Assembly (NCBI GenBank): GCA_910575585.1 | Contig: CAJTGF010000062.1 | Coordinates: 1 to 33,250 of the forward strand | Direction: 5' to 3' | Length of the DNA stretch: 33,250 nucleotides | Source of the DNA: Clostridiaceae bacterium | GTDB lineage: Bacteria; Bacillota; Clostridia; Lachnospirales; Lachnospiraceae | Notes under the pieces: model-generated | What the model saw: the letters and a program-made list of their open reading frames with translations, nothing else | The model's database searches: none | What the model was told of the DNA's origin: nothing | Made by a program: the position numbers and the translations under genes | In this document: in pieces, positions 1 through 7,451 of the stretch | Layout: each line of letters starts with the position of its first letter | Numbering within the stretch: position 1 is the stretch's first letter

Positions 1-310
1 CAGCGTCCCCTACCGAAACCACCTTAAGTGAGCAAACCTTAGCCAGCGAATTCTGGTTTTGCCAGGCAGAGGAGAGCTGTCCCGTCCGGGTGAATCTATG
101 CCATGAAGATGAGACCAGGAAAACAGGAGGGCCTCACCCCGAGTGTTTTCCGCTTTGGGCTCATCGGAATGTTCGGCATATCTGAACCCGGACGGGACAG
201 CTCTCCTCTGCCTGGCCTCACGACAATTCCCGCCCCTACTTTGCTCACTCAACTAAATAGCAATTCCATTATTTTGCCAGTTTGCGCAAGAAATCGTTCT
301 TAAGGGTCTA
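1..310 (+). repeat. Structured palindromic repeat, copy 1
   Basis: This is one of three related copies in the window; the others are at 17795-18103 (opposite orientation) and 18234-18501. The core is bounded by GTGAGCAAA (28-36) and its reverse complement TTTGCTCAC (240-248). Inside, 62-91 and 186-215 form a perfect 30-bp stem. Within the loop are smaller pairings: TATGCC/GGCATA, GATGAG/CTCATC and GGAAAACA/TGTTTTCC. Homology to copy 2 extends past the core to about 310, ending at a TCTTAAGGGTCTA-type sequence. No credible protein is encoded. It may be a MITE-like mobile element or a structured RNA; I do not recognise the family. It touches the window edge and may extend to the left. Confidence 0.85.
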
Positions 311-318
311 ATTTGCTA

Positions 319-478
319 GAGCGTGTTTGAAAATTCATTCCCGCCAGATGCACGCCCCACTTCGCGGTATATTTGAGGCAAATTCAGGTTACATAGCCCG
401 CTATGCGTCCTTCATTTGGCTCAAATCTCCCACAAATTGTGACGCGCATCTGTCAGAAAGCAATTTTCAAACACGCTC
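319..478. repeat. 160-bp MITE with TA target duplication
   Basis: Terminal inverted repeats of 17 bp (GAGCGTGTTTGAAAATT at 319-335, its reverse complement at 462-478) are flanked on both sides by TA (317-318 and 479-480). The interior keeps folding: CAGATGCACG pairs with CGCGCATCTG apart from one mismatch, ATTTGAG pairs with CTCAAAT, and CATAG pairs with CTATG. There is no open frame of note. TA duplication and this end structure fit a non-autonomous derivative of an IS630/Tc1-mariner element; the family assignment is inference. It abuts the end of repeat copy 1. Confidence 0.75.
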
Positions 479-693
479 TAGTGCAACGATGTATTCGTCT
501 TATTTCTGTCATTTTTCTGTACAAACAACATAAAGGTTTCAGGTGTCGCGCCGGAAAGAGTGCTGCCAAATATACGATGGCGCAGGCTTTAGGCGCGGCT
601 TTGTCGTGGTCCGGCTGCCCGGAAAGAGATCTGCGAAAAAGGCAGTCCTAAAAGCGAAGAAAGAAAAATCTCCCTCTCCTTATGCCGGTCCCA

Positions 694-722
694 TTGAAAA
701 TACTTCCCCCATATGCTAAAAT
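694..722 (+). promoter_or_regulatory. Sigma-A-type promoter upstream of the solute-binding protein
   Basis: TTGAAA at 694-699 and TAAAAT at 717-722 are separated by 17 bp, 62 bp upstream of the ATG at 785. The rest of the 482-784 stretch shows no gene or further structure that I can support. A ribosome binding site GGGAAGG lies at 771-777. Confidence 0.6.
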
Positions 723-784
723 GAGTGATGAAATAAAACAGGAAATCACTGACGGCAAATGACGGCAGAAGGGAAGGTCAGCAT

Positions 785-2245
785 ATGAAGAGAGCAGGCA
801 GGTTAACCGGACCGCTGTGCCTGGCGGCGGTTATGGCATGGACGTTGTGGGGGTGTAAGGAGAAAGGTCCTTTGGACCCGGACGATCCGGTGACTTTGAC
901 TATATGGCATTACTATAACGGCTCCCAACAGGCTGCTTTCGACGCTTTGGCGGAGAAGTTTAATGAGACTGTGGGCAGGGAGAAGGGCATTGTGGTGGAA
1001 AATTACAGCCAGGGCTCGGTGGCTGATCTGGAGACGGCGGTAAGGGATTCGGCGGAAGGGAAAGTGGGCGCAAGCCCCATGCCGGATATCTTTTCTTCCT
1101 ATGCGGATACGGCTTATGAGATGGAGCTGGCAGGCGCTCTTGCCAATCTGTCCGACTATCTGGATGAGGAGGAGCTGGCAGCTTATGTGGACTCCTACAT
1201 AGAGGAGGGGTGCATCGGTCAGGACGGGACCCTTCGGATCTTCCCCACGGCAAAGTCCACGGAGATCATGATGATCAACAAGACGGACTGGGAGCCCTTT
1301 GCAAGCGCCACAGGCACGACCCTGGAGGATCTAAAGACCATGGAAGGGGTGACCCGGGCAGCCCAGGCGTATTACCAGTGGACCGACGGCCTGACTCCCG
1401 ATATTTTGGGGGACGGCAAGGCTTTTTACGGCAGGGACGCGGTGGCCAATTATTTTATCATCGGCATGAAACAGATGGGGGTGGAACTCTTTCAGGTTAA
1501 GGAGGGCAAGCTGACCATTAACCTGCCGAAAGACCAGGCAAGACGCCTGTGGGAGAATTATTATGTGCCTATGGTGAAAGGGTATTTTGGAGCCTACGGG
1601 TCCTTTCGCTCCGATGATGTGAAGACCGGGGAGATCCTGGCCTACACCGGTTCCACCTCGTCGGCCATGTATTTTCCCGGCCAGGTGGAGACGGAGAAGG
1701 ACAGTTATGCCATCGACTATATCGTGGCCGCGGCTCCCGTGTTTGAGGGCGGGGAGAATTACGCGGTGCAGCAGGGGGCCGGGATGGTGGTCAGCAAGTC
1801 CGACGAAAGGCATGAATACGCGGCCGTGGAATTTTTGAAATGGTTTACCCAGGCGGACAACAACTTGGAGTTTGGCTGTGTGTCCGGCTATCTGCCGGTA
1901 TTGAAGGAGGCGGCCAGTCCCGAGAAGCTGGATCAGGTTATCAGCCAGCGGCAGCTTTCGGTGGCTCCCAAAACCTATGACTGCCTGATGGCGGTCTTAA
2001 AAGAGCGGAATCATTTAACCTTGTACACCAATAAAAGCTTTGTCAACGGTTCCGCCGCAAGGAAGATTCTGGAATATGATCTGGCAGATAAGGCGGCCAA
2101 GGACCGGGAGGATGTGGTGAACATGGTTCGGCAGGGGAAGAGCCCGGAGGAGGCGTGGGGCGATTATGTGACGGAGGAAGCCTTTGAGCAGTGGTACGAT
2201 TCATTTTATGACGCGCTGAATCGTGCGGCAGGCAAGCAGGGATGA
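785..2245 (+). CDS. Extracellular solute-binding lipoprotein (ABC sugar-type)
   Basis: A 486-residue protein of the family 1 extracellular solute-binding type, normally the ligand receptor of carbohydrate ABC importers, anchored outside the membrane. The N-terminus has a basic stretch, a hydrophobic segment and a lipobox ending LWGC, with Cys24 as the lipid-modified residue. The mature part opens with VTLTIWHYYNGSQQAAFDAL, the usual first strand of the family, and carries typical later segments such as AVEFLKWFTQADNN. ATG at 785 follows GGGAAGG by 7 bases. No permease or ATPase gene is adjacent. Instead, a membrane hybrid kinase starts 1 base after the stop codon, so the protein may present ligand to that sensor rather than to a transporter (inference). 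The family call is firm; the ligand is unknown. Confidence 0.88.
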   Translation: MKRAGRLTGPLCLAAVMAWTLWGCKEKGPLDPDDPVTLTIWHYYNGSQQAAFDALAEKFNETVGREKGIVVENYSQGSVADLETAVRDSAEGKVGASPMPDIFSSYADTAYEMELAGALANLSDYLDEEELAAYVDSYIEEGCIGQDGTLRIFPTAKSTEIMMINKTDWEPFASATGTTLEDLKTMEGVTRAAQAYYQWTDGLTPDILGDGKAFYGRDAVANYFIIGMKQMGVELFQVKEGKLTINLPKDQARRLWENYYVPMVKGYFGAYGSFRSDDVKTGEILAYTGSTSSAMYFPGQVETEKDSYAIDYIVAAAPVFEGGENYAVQQGAGMVVSKSDERHEYAAVEFLKWFTQADNNLEFGCVSGYLPVLKEAASPEKLDQVISQRQLSVAPKTYDCLMAVLKERNHLTLYTNKSFVNGSAARKILEYDLADKAAKDREDVVNMVRQGKSPEEAWGDYVTEEAFEQWYDSFYDALNRAAGKQG

Positions 2246-2246
2246 C

Positions 2247-5200
2247 ATGAAGGGGACAGAGAAAAGAAAACCAACCATATTCCGGATCTTTCTGATCCCT
2301 TTGATCGCCATCATGCTGGTGCAGGGAATGATCACCATGGGCACGCTGATGATCAGAAGGACCGGAGCGACGCTGGAAGAGTATTCCGGCAATATGATGA
2401 CCCGCCTTGTGGAAAACCGAGGCGTTATCCTGCAAAATGACATGAATCAGCGCTGGGCGTCGGTGTATGAGCAGGAGACTTTTATGAATGAGATCCTTGA
2501 GCAGTTTTTGGAGGATGAGCAGGGGGGAAGGGATCAGCTTTTGGCATCCCGGGACATGAGAGAACGCCTGCTGGTCCGGCTTTTTCCGGAATGTTTAAGA
2601 ATCCTGCAGAATAATACCACATCCGGCGTGTTTGTGATCCTGACAGGGGAGGATATGGAGGCTCCGGGGGATTATGACGGATTTTTTATCAGAGATTCGG
2701 ACCCGTACACCAATCCTGCCAATCTTTCCGATCTGCTGCTGGAACGGGGGAACAAACAGCTGTCCAGACAGTGGAACATCCCTTTGGACACGTTTTGGAC
2801 AACCCGTTTTTCCATGAACGGAGCGGCAGATCCCAAGCAGCGGTATTTTTACGAGCCGTGGCGGGCCGGAACGGAGCATAAGGACGCGGAAACCTACAAT
2901 CTGGGTTACTGGTCCACGCCTTTCCATCTGGAGAAGGAGATGGAGGACGGCTATGAGATGATCACGTACTCCCTGCCCCTTCGGTATAAAGGACAGGTCT
3001 ACGGCGTGCTGGGGGTGGAGATCTCCACCAGGCGGCTTAACGAGTATTTTCCGTCCGGGGAGTTAAACGACAACGGCCAGTCGGGGTATCTGCTGGCTGT
3101 GGAGCAGGAGGATAAAACTCTGATTCCCCTGACGGGAAAAGGGAGCCTTTATAATGAAGTAAATGCTTCGGCTCATCCCATAAGGCTTAAGGAAACCAGG
3201 TACGGCAATCTCTCCCTGGTCAAGGATATCCGCCTGGATCAGGAGCGGATCTACAGCGTGGCGTATCCTTTGCGGCTTTATGGTAACAACGCGCCCTATG
3301 ACAATACCAAGTGGGTGCTTTTGGGCCTGAACACAGAGGACGCCCTGTTTGGCATGAGCCGCCGGCTTTATTTGTGGGTGGCGGCGGCTGTTTTGATTGG
3401 TCTTATGTTCGGGGTGGCGGGGATCTATGTTCTGGTAAGACATCTCACCAGACCGGTCCAGCGTCTGGCCTGGTGTATTGGCCGGGGCAAATCCGGTCTT
3501 ATGCAATTTAGATCCTCCAATATCCTGGAGATCGACGCCTTGTATGATGTGGTAAATGATCTGACAGACAGGCAGAGGGAAGCGGAGAACATCCTTTTGG
3601 AGGAGAAAGAGCGCTACCGGGTTGCTCTGGAATCTTCCAGCGACGTCTTTTTTTCCTACGATCTGCAAAGCCATGTGCTGGACATCGTCAATCACGAAAA
3701 TGTCAGCGGGCAGTGGGAGTGTGAGGGATTTGACAGCGGGTTTTTGGACCGGGTCTTTGTCTTTGAAGGGGACCTTTCCGCCGTGAAGAAGGCGTTAAGG
3801 ACCGAGGAAGATACGCTGTCTGTCCAGTTCCGGATGAAATGGCGGGAGGAGGATGCGTTTATCTGGGTGGCATTGTCCGGAAAAACGGTCCTGGACACAG
3901 AAGGCAGGCGCCGCAAGCTGGTGGGAGTTATCCAGGATATTGAAGAGCAGAAGAGGATAGAGGCAAGGCAGCGAAGGCGGGATGAGACGGACGGCATCAC
4001 CGGTCTCTATGCCTTTGCCGCCGGCATGGAGCAGGTGGAGGAATTTCGAAGGACAGAGCCAGGCGGTGTGATCATCAATCTGTTTTTGAACCGGCTTAAG
4101 GAGATCAATGAGAAAAACGGCGTGGTGTTCGGGGATCTGATCCTTGAGGAAATCGGAACGCTGATCCGGCATGGCTGTCAGGCATTTGCCGGAAATACAG
4201 GCAGGAATACGGTGGCGCTGCGCCTGGACGGGGATGATTTTGTCATGTGGCTGGAAGGCGCGTCAAAAGATGAGGCAGCGGTTTTTGTTGAGGATCTGCT
4301 GGACAGGGTCAGAGCAGACTTTGAGGGAGACCGGTTCATCATAGACGTGCAGGCCGGTTTAGCCCGGGGAAAAGACGGCGACATGGAGGAAACGCTGATC
4401 TGCATGGCCAGGCAGGCCCGGAATTTGTGTACCTGCCACGGGACGGGGCAGTACCTGTTTTTTGAGGATCTTCCCCATGAAAAAAGGGTGCCTCTCCCTC
4501 TGCTTTTGGGACGGGAGATCAATTCCCTGGATTACAGCGAGGATGTCACCATGGCCTCACTGGCCCTGAACCTGTTTGGCAGAGGGGACAATTTCCCGGC
4601 TCAGATGATGCTGATCATCCGCAAGACAGGACGGTTTTACGGCGCCAAGGCCGTGCTGGTGTCTGTTCTCCAGGATGATTTTGACTCCAACTATCTGGAT
4701 TACCAGTGGCATGAGAACGGCGAAAACACGGACGAGACCGTAAGGAAATACACGCCAGGGGAGAAAGAGGAGTTCCTTGGATGGCTGGGGAGAAAGAAGG
4801 CCCGGTATTTTTCAGAGGAGGACACAAAGCGGGAAGCGATCCGGAAGTTTTTGAGCGTTGAGCCGGGACAGTGGGGCGTGGTTTTGCCTATGTACGACAG
4901 CGGCAGTTATATGGGGAATCTTGCCATTGTAGGCGTCGGGCAGCAAAGCCCTAAGGGCGGGGAGCCTTGCCAGGATCTGGCGGAGCTTGGAAGCGTGATC
5001 CAGAGCCAGATCAACCAGCGCCAGTCGGATATTGCCAGCAAGGCCAAGTCGGAATTTTTGTCCCGCATGAGCCATGAAATCCGCACTCCCATGAACGGCA
5101 TCATCGGCATGACGGCCATTGCCCTTCAAAAGGATCAGAGCCAGGAGCGGGTCATGGACTGTCTGCGCAAGATACAGTCTTCGTCGGATTATCTGCTGGG

Positions 5201-6173
5201 GCTGATCAATGATATTCTGGACATGTCTAAAATCGAAAGCGGCAAGATGAAGCTGGAGACCGTGAATTTTAATATGTACGACATGCTGGAGGTTGTGGGC
5301 GAGATGACGGGCCCGCAGGCGGCTGCCAAGGAGATTCAGTTTGTCCGGGATATCCGGTTAGAGCACGGCTGGTTTGCGGCGGATAAAATGAGGATCAGCC
5401 AGATCCTGATTAACCTGTTGGGCAATGCGGTGAAGTTCACTCCACCAAAGGGAACGGTTACCCTGACGGTCCTGGAGCAGGAAGGGGAAAACGGGGAGCC
5501 TGTGGTCGTATTTGCGGTCAGGGATACAGGGGTAGGCATCGCCAAGGAGGATCAGGAGCGGGTGTTCGGATCCTTTGAGCAGGCTACAGGCCCGGATGCT
5601 TCCAGACGGCAGGGAACCGGTCTGGGACTGTCCATCAGCCGCCGCCTGGTGCGGATGATGGGAAGTGATATCCGCCTGGACAGCCAGCTGGGTCAGGGCA
5701 GCGAGTTTCGCTTTGCCATAGCCATGAAGCCGGGGCAGGATCTGGATCACAGGGAGCAGGAGGAAGAGGAGCGTTCCTTTGAAGGATTTTCTGTGCTGGT
5801 GGTAGAGGACAATGAGCTGAACGCGGAGATCGCCCAGACTCTTTTGGAGGAGCGGGACTTTAAGGTGGACTGTGTCTATGACGGCGCCCAGGCGGTGGAG
5901 CGGATGAAGGAATGCGGCTTGTGGGAGTATGACGTGATCCTGATGGATATCATGATGCCGGTGATGAACGGTCTGGACGCTGCCCGGGCTATCCGGGGAA
6001 TGGAGCGGGAGGACTGTGGCCGGATCCCCATTATTGCCATGTCGGCCAACGCCTTTGACGAGGATCTGAAAAAGTCTGTGGAGTGCGGCATGAACGGGCA
6101 TCTGTCGAAACCGGTGGAGGTGGATAAGCTGTATGAGATGCTGGGGAAGGTGATTGATCGGGACAGGCGGTGA
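2247..6173 (+). CDS. Hybrid sensor histidine kinase (Cache-HAMP-PAS-GGDEF-like-GAF-HisKA-HATPase-REC)
   Basis: A 1308-residue membrane sensor. Transmembrane segments lie at about 10-32 and 373-399 and enclose a roughly 340-residue extracellular region of Cache type. A HAMP-like linker (400-450) and a PAS domain (about 455-575) follow. A GGDEF-like domain (about 580-745) has LDGDDF in place of GGDEF, so cyclase activity is doubtful. A GAF-like stretch covers about 755-905. The HisKA box SHEIRTPMNG has phospho-acceptor His943. The ATPase shows N1060 (NAVKFTP), DTGVGIA and GTGLGLS. The C-terminal receiver has DNELN, phospho-acceptor Asp1234 in LMDIMMPVMNG, and a KP lysine. I chose the ATG at 2247, 1 base after the upstream stop; an in-frame GTG at 2223 would overlap the previous gene. 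Translational coupling with the solute-binding protein suggests they work together. Its output partner is not visible here. Confidence 0.92.
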   Translation: MKGTEKRKPTIFRIFLIPLIAIMLVQGMITMGTLMIRRTGATLEEYSGNMMTRLVENRGVILQNDMNQRWASVYEQETFMNEILEQFLEDEQGGRDQLLASRDMRERLLVRLFPECLRILQNNTTSGVFVILTGEDMEAPGDYDGFFIRDSDPYTNPANLSDLLLERGNKQLSRQWNIPLDTFWTTRFSMNGAADPKQRYFYEPWRAGTEHKDAETYNLGYWSTPFHLEKEMEDGYEMITYSLPLRYKGQVYGVLGVEISTRRLNEYFPSGELNDNGQSGYLLAVEQEDKTLIPLTGKGSLYNEVNASAHPIRLKETRYGNLSLVKDIRLDQERIYSVAYPLRLYGNNAPYDNTKWVLLGLNTEDALFGMSRRLYLWVAAAVLIGLMFGVAGIYVLVRHLTRPVQRLAWCIGRGKSGLMQFRSSNILEIDALYDVVNDLTDRQREAENILLEEKERYRVALESSSDVFFSYDLQSHVLDIVNHENVSGQWECEGFDSGFLDRVFVFEGDLSAVKKALRTEEDTLSVQFRMKWREEDAFIWVALSGKTVLDTEGRRRKLVGVIQDIEEQKRIEARQRRRDETDGITGLYAFAAGMEQVEEFRRTEPGGVIINLFLNRLKEINEKNGVVFGDLILEEIGTLIRHGCQAFAGNTGRNTVALRLDGDDFVMWLEGASKDEAAVFVEDLLDRVRADFEGDRFIIDVQAGLARGKDGDMEETLICMARQARNLCTCHGTGQYLFFEDLPHEKRVPLPLLLGREINSLDYSEDVTMASLALNLFGRGDNFPAQMMLIIRKTGRFYGAKAVLVSVLQDDFDSNYLDYQWHENGENTDETVRKYTPGEKEEFLGWLGRKKARYFSEEDTKREAIRKFLSVEPGQWGVVLPMYDSGSYMGNLAIVGVGQQSPKGGEPCQDLAELGSVIQSQINQRQSDIASKAKSEFLSRMSHEIRTPMNGIIGMTAIALQKDQSQERVMDCLRKIQSSSDYLLGLINDILDMSKIESGKMKLETVNFNMYDMLEVVGEMTGPQAAAKEIQFVRDIRLEHGWFAADKMRISQILINLLGNAVKFTPPKGTVTLTVLEQEGENGEPVVVFAVRDTGVGIAKEDQERVFGSFEQATGPDASRRQGTGLGLSISRRLVRMMGSDIRLDSQLGQGSEFRFAIAMKPGQDLDHREQEEEERSFEGFSVLVVEDNELNAEIAQTLLEERDFKVDCVYDGAQAVERMKECGLWEYDVILMDIMMPVMNGLDAARAIRGMEREDCGRIPIIAMSANAFDEDLKKSVECGMNGHLSKPVEVDKLYEMLGKVIDRDRR

Positions 6174-6209
6174 TAGGTTTTCCGGAATTTATGTAAGGCT
6201 GCAGTAAAG

Positions 6210-6236
6210 ATATGGGATTTTATTTCCATATTTTTC
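6210..6236 (+). terminator. Weak candidate terminator after the hybrid kinase
   Basis: An 8-bp stem (ATATGGGA with TTCCATAT, one G-T wobble) around a 6-base loop is followed by TTTT. It lies 37 bp after the kinase stop codon. AT-rich and short, so only tentative. Confidence 0.35.
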
Positions 6237-6280
6237 CAGGGAAGAAGCAGGGCGGACAGATGGACTTTGGCGCCCGGCTG

Positions 6281-6289
6281 TGGTATAAT
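6281..6289 (+). promoter_or_regulatory. Extended -10 promoter of the heptad-repeat gene
   Basis: TGGTATAAT matches an extended -10 (TG at 6281-6282, TATAAT at 6284-6289), 70 bp before the ATG at 6359. No good -35 is seen 17 bp upstream, which is tolerated with an extended -10. Confidence 0.55.
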
Positions 6290-6358
6290 CCTTAAACATA
6301 GGGCGATAAAATAACTTTTACCACATGTACTTACCATGGAAAGGGGGAGGATGATCGT

Positions 6359-7066
6359 ATGGCGTTGACCAATGATGATCTGCTGGCGCTCTCTCAATTG
6401 CTGGATGTTAAGCTGGATTCCAAGTTGAAACCTATTGAGTTTAAACTGGAGGGGATTGAAGACAGGCTGGGCGGTCTGGAAAGCCGGATGGACGGTTTGG
6501 AGAACCGGATGGACGGTTTGGAGAGCCGGATGGACGGTTTAGAGAGCCGAATGGACGGTTTGGAGAGCCGAATGGGTGGTCTGGAAAGCCGAATGGATGG
6601 TCTGGAAAGCCGAATGGGTGGTCTGGAAAGCCGAATGGATGGTCTGGAAAGCCGGATGGATGGTCTGGAAAGCCGGATAGGCGACTTGGAGATTCGGATG
6701 GATGGTCTGGAGACCGGCATGGATGCGCTGAAAACAACAGTAAAGGGTCTGGAGATTCGGATGGATGGTCTGCAGACAGAGATGGAAGGTCTTAAAATCC
6801 GGATAGGCGGTTTGGAGGCTGAGGTGGATGAACTTAAGAACCGGATCGGATGCCTGGAAAACAAGGTTACCAAGATTGCCGTGACCCTTGAGATGGATAT
6901 CAGCCCACGTCTCAATACCATTGAGTCCTGCTACACGGATACATACCGCCGCTATCAGGTCTACAGCGACAGGATGGAGGGCGTATTTCGGGATGTGGAG
7001 CTGCTGAAAAAAGTGGTAAGGGACCACAGCAGGAAGCTTGAGAGGTATGGTTTTGCTCCAAGTTAA
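6359..7066 (+). CDS. Heptad-repeat coiled-coil protein, function unknown
   Basis: A 235-residue protein. After a 38-residue head, about 19 consecutive heptads run from residue 39 to about 170, most reading GLESRMD or GLESRMG. The regular hydrophobic spacing (Leu and Met or Ile every 3-4 residues) predicts one long coiled coil. The C-terminal 60 residues are non-repetitive and mixed-charge (RYQVYSDRMEGVFRDVELLK). There is no signal peptide or membrane segment, so it is probably cytoplasmic. A strong ribosome binding site (GGGGGAGG, 6343-6350) precedes ATG 6359. It has its own promoter and terminator, so it appears monocistronic. I do not recognise a function. The antisense open frames over the repeats are artefacts of the repeated codons. 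Confidence 0.8.
   Translation: MALTNDDLLALSQLLDVKLDSKLKPIEFKLEGIEDRLGGLESRMDGLENRMDGLESRMDGLESRMDGLESRMGGLESRMDGLESRMGGLESRMDGLESRMDGLESRIGDLEIRMDGLETGMDALKTTVKGLEIRMDGLQTEMEGLKIRIGGLEAEVDELKNRIGCLENKVTKIAVTLEMDISPRLNTIESCYTDTYRRYQVYSDRMEGVFRDVELLKKVVRDHSRKLERYGFAPS
6473..6682 (+). repeat. Tandem 21-bp coding repeats
   Basis: Ten near-identical in-frame 21-bp units of the type GGTCTGGAAAGCCGGATGGA(T), each encoding one heptad. Units alternate between GAT/GAC (Asp) and GGT (Gly) at the last codon, giving a partial 42-bp higher order. Such arrays can change copy number by slippage without breaking the frame. Confidence 0.85.
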
Positions 7067-7132
7067 GGATGGGGCCGAACATTGTTTGTGAGATCCTTCC
7101 AGCGGGCGTATGGCCTGCATGGAAAAGATAAG

Positions 7133-7173
7133 AGCGTTTTTGAGTTGCGGACTCGGAGACGCTTTTTCTTTTT
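7133..7173 (+). terminator. Strong intrinsic terminator
   Basis: A 13-bp stem (7133-7145 with 7151-7163, including G-T wobbles) closes a 5-base loop TGCGG and is followed by TTTTCTTTTT. It lies 67 bp after the heptad-repeat gene. The stretch from 7174 to 7451 holds only a candidate promoter; a 98-residue frame across it is unconvincing. Confidence 0.8.
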
Positions 7174-7374
7174 GGGACAAAGGGCTGGCGGCGTTTTGCC
7201 GGTAAAAGCGGCATATGGAGCGGCCCGCGTCGCGGATAAGATCCTGGAATACGCGCCAAAGGAGTGGGGATTTGTGATGGGAACAACGCTTTTGTTCGGG
7301 AGAGGGAAGCCTTGCGGGCAGGTCCTTGAGAACATCCGAAACCTGCAATTGTTTTCTTTTCCGAAGAAAATCCA

Positions 7375-7403
7375 TTGACAATCAGCTGCAAAGGGAGTAC
7401 CCT
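7375..7403 (+). promoter_or_regulatory. Candidate promoter of the MATE exporter
   Basis: A consensus -35 TTGACA (7375-7380) is followed after 17 bp by TACCCT (7398-7403), a poor -10. The start codon at 7452 lies 48 bp further on. Confidence 0.4.
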
Positions 7404-7451
7404 CGTATGTGGATTTCAGAGATCTTATATAAAATTTGAAGAAAGAAGCGT

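Noticed and set aside
10-303. Short frames on both strands within the structured repeat (also at 17573-18091 and 18341-18556)
   Set aside because: They arise from the palindrome, recur in both orientations and change with the stem arms; no codon conservation.
6473-6682. Tandem repeats considered as a CRISPR array
   Set aside because: Units are contiguous, 21 bp, in frame and without spacers; they encode heptads.
7082-7378. 98-residue frame after the heptad-repeat gene
   Set aside because: It runs through a strong terminator hairpin, starts at TTG without a good site and has no protein-like signature.
6394-7391. Several minus-strand frames opposite the heptad-repeat gene
   Set aside because: They are repetitive mirror translations of the 21-bp repeats with Pro-, Ser- and Arg-rich content and no ribosome binding site.
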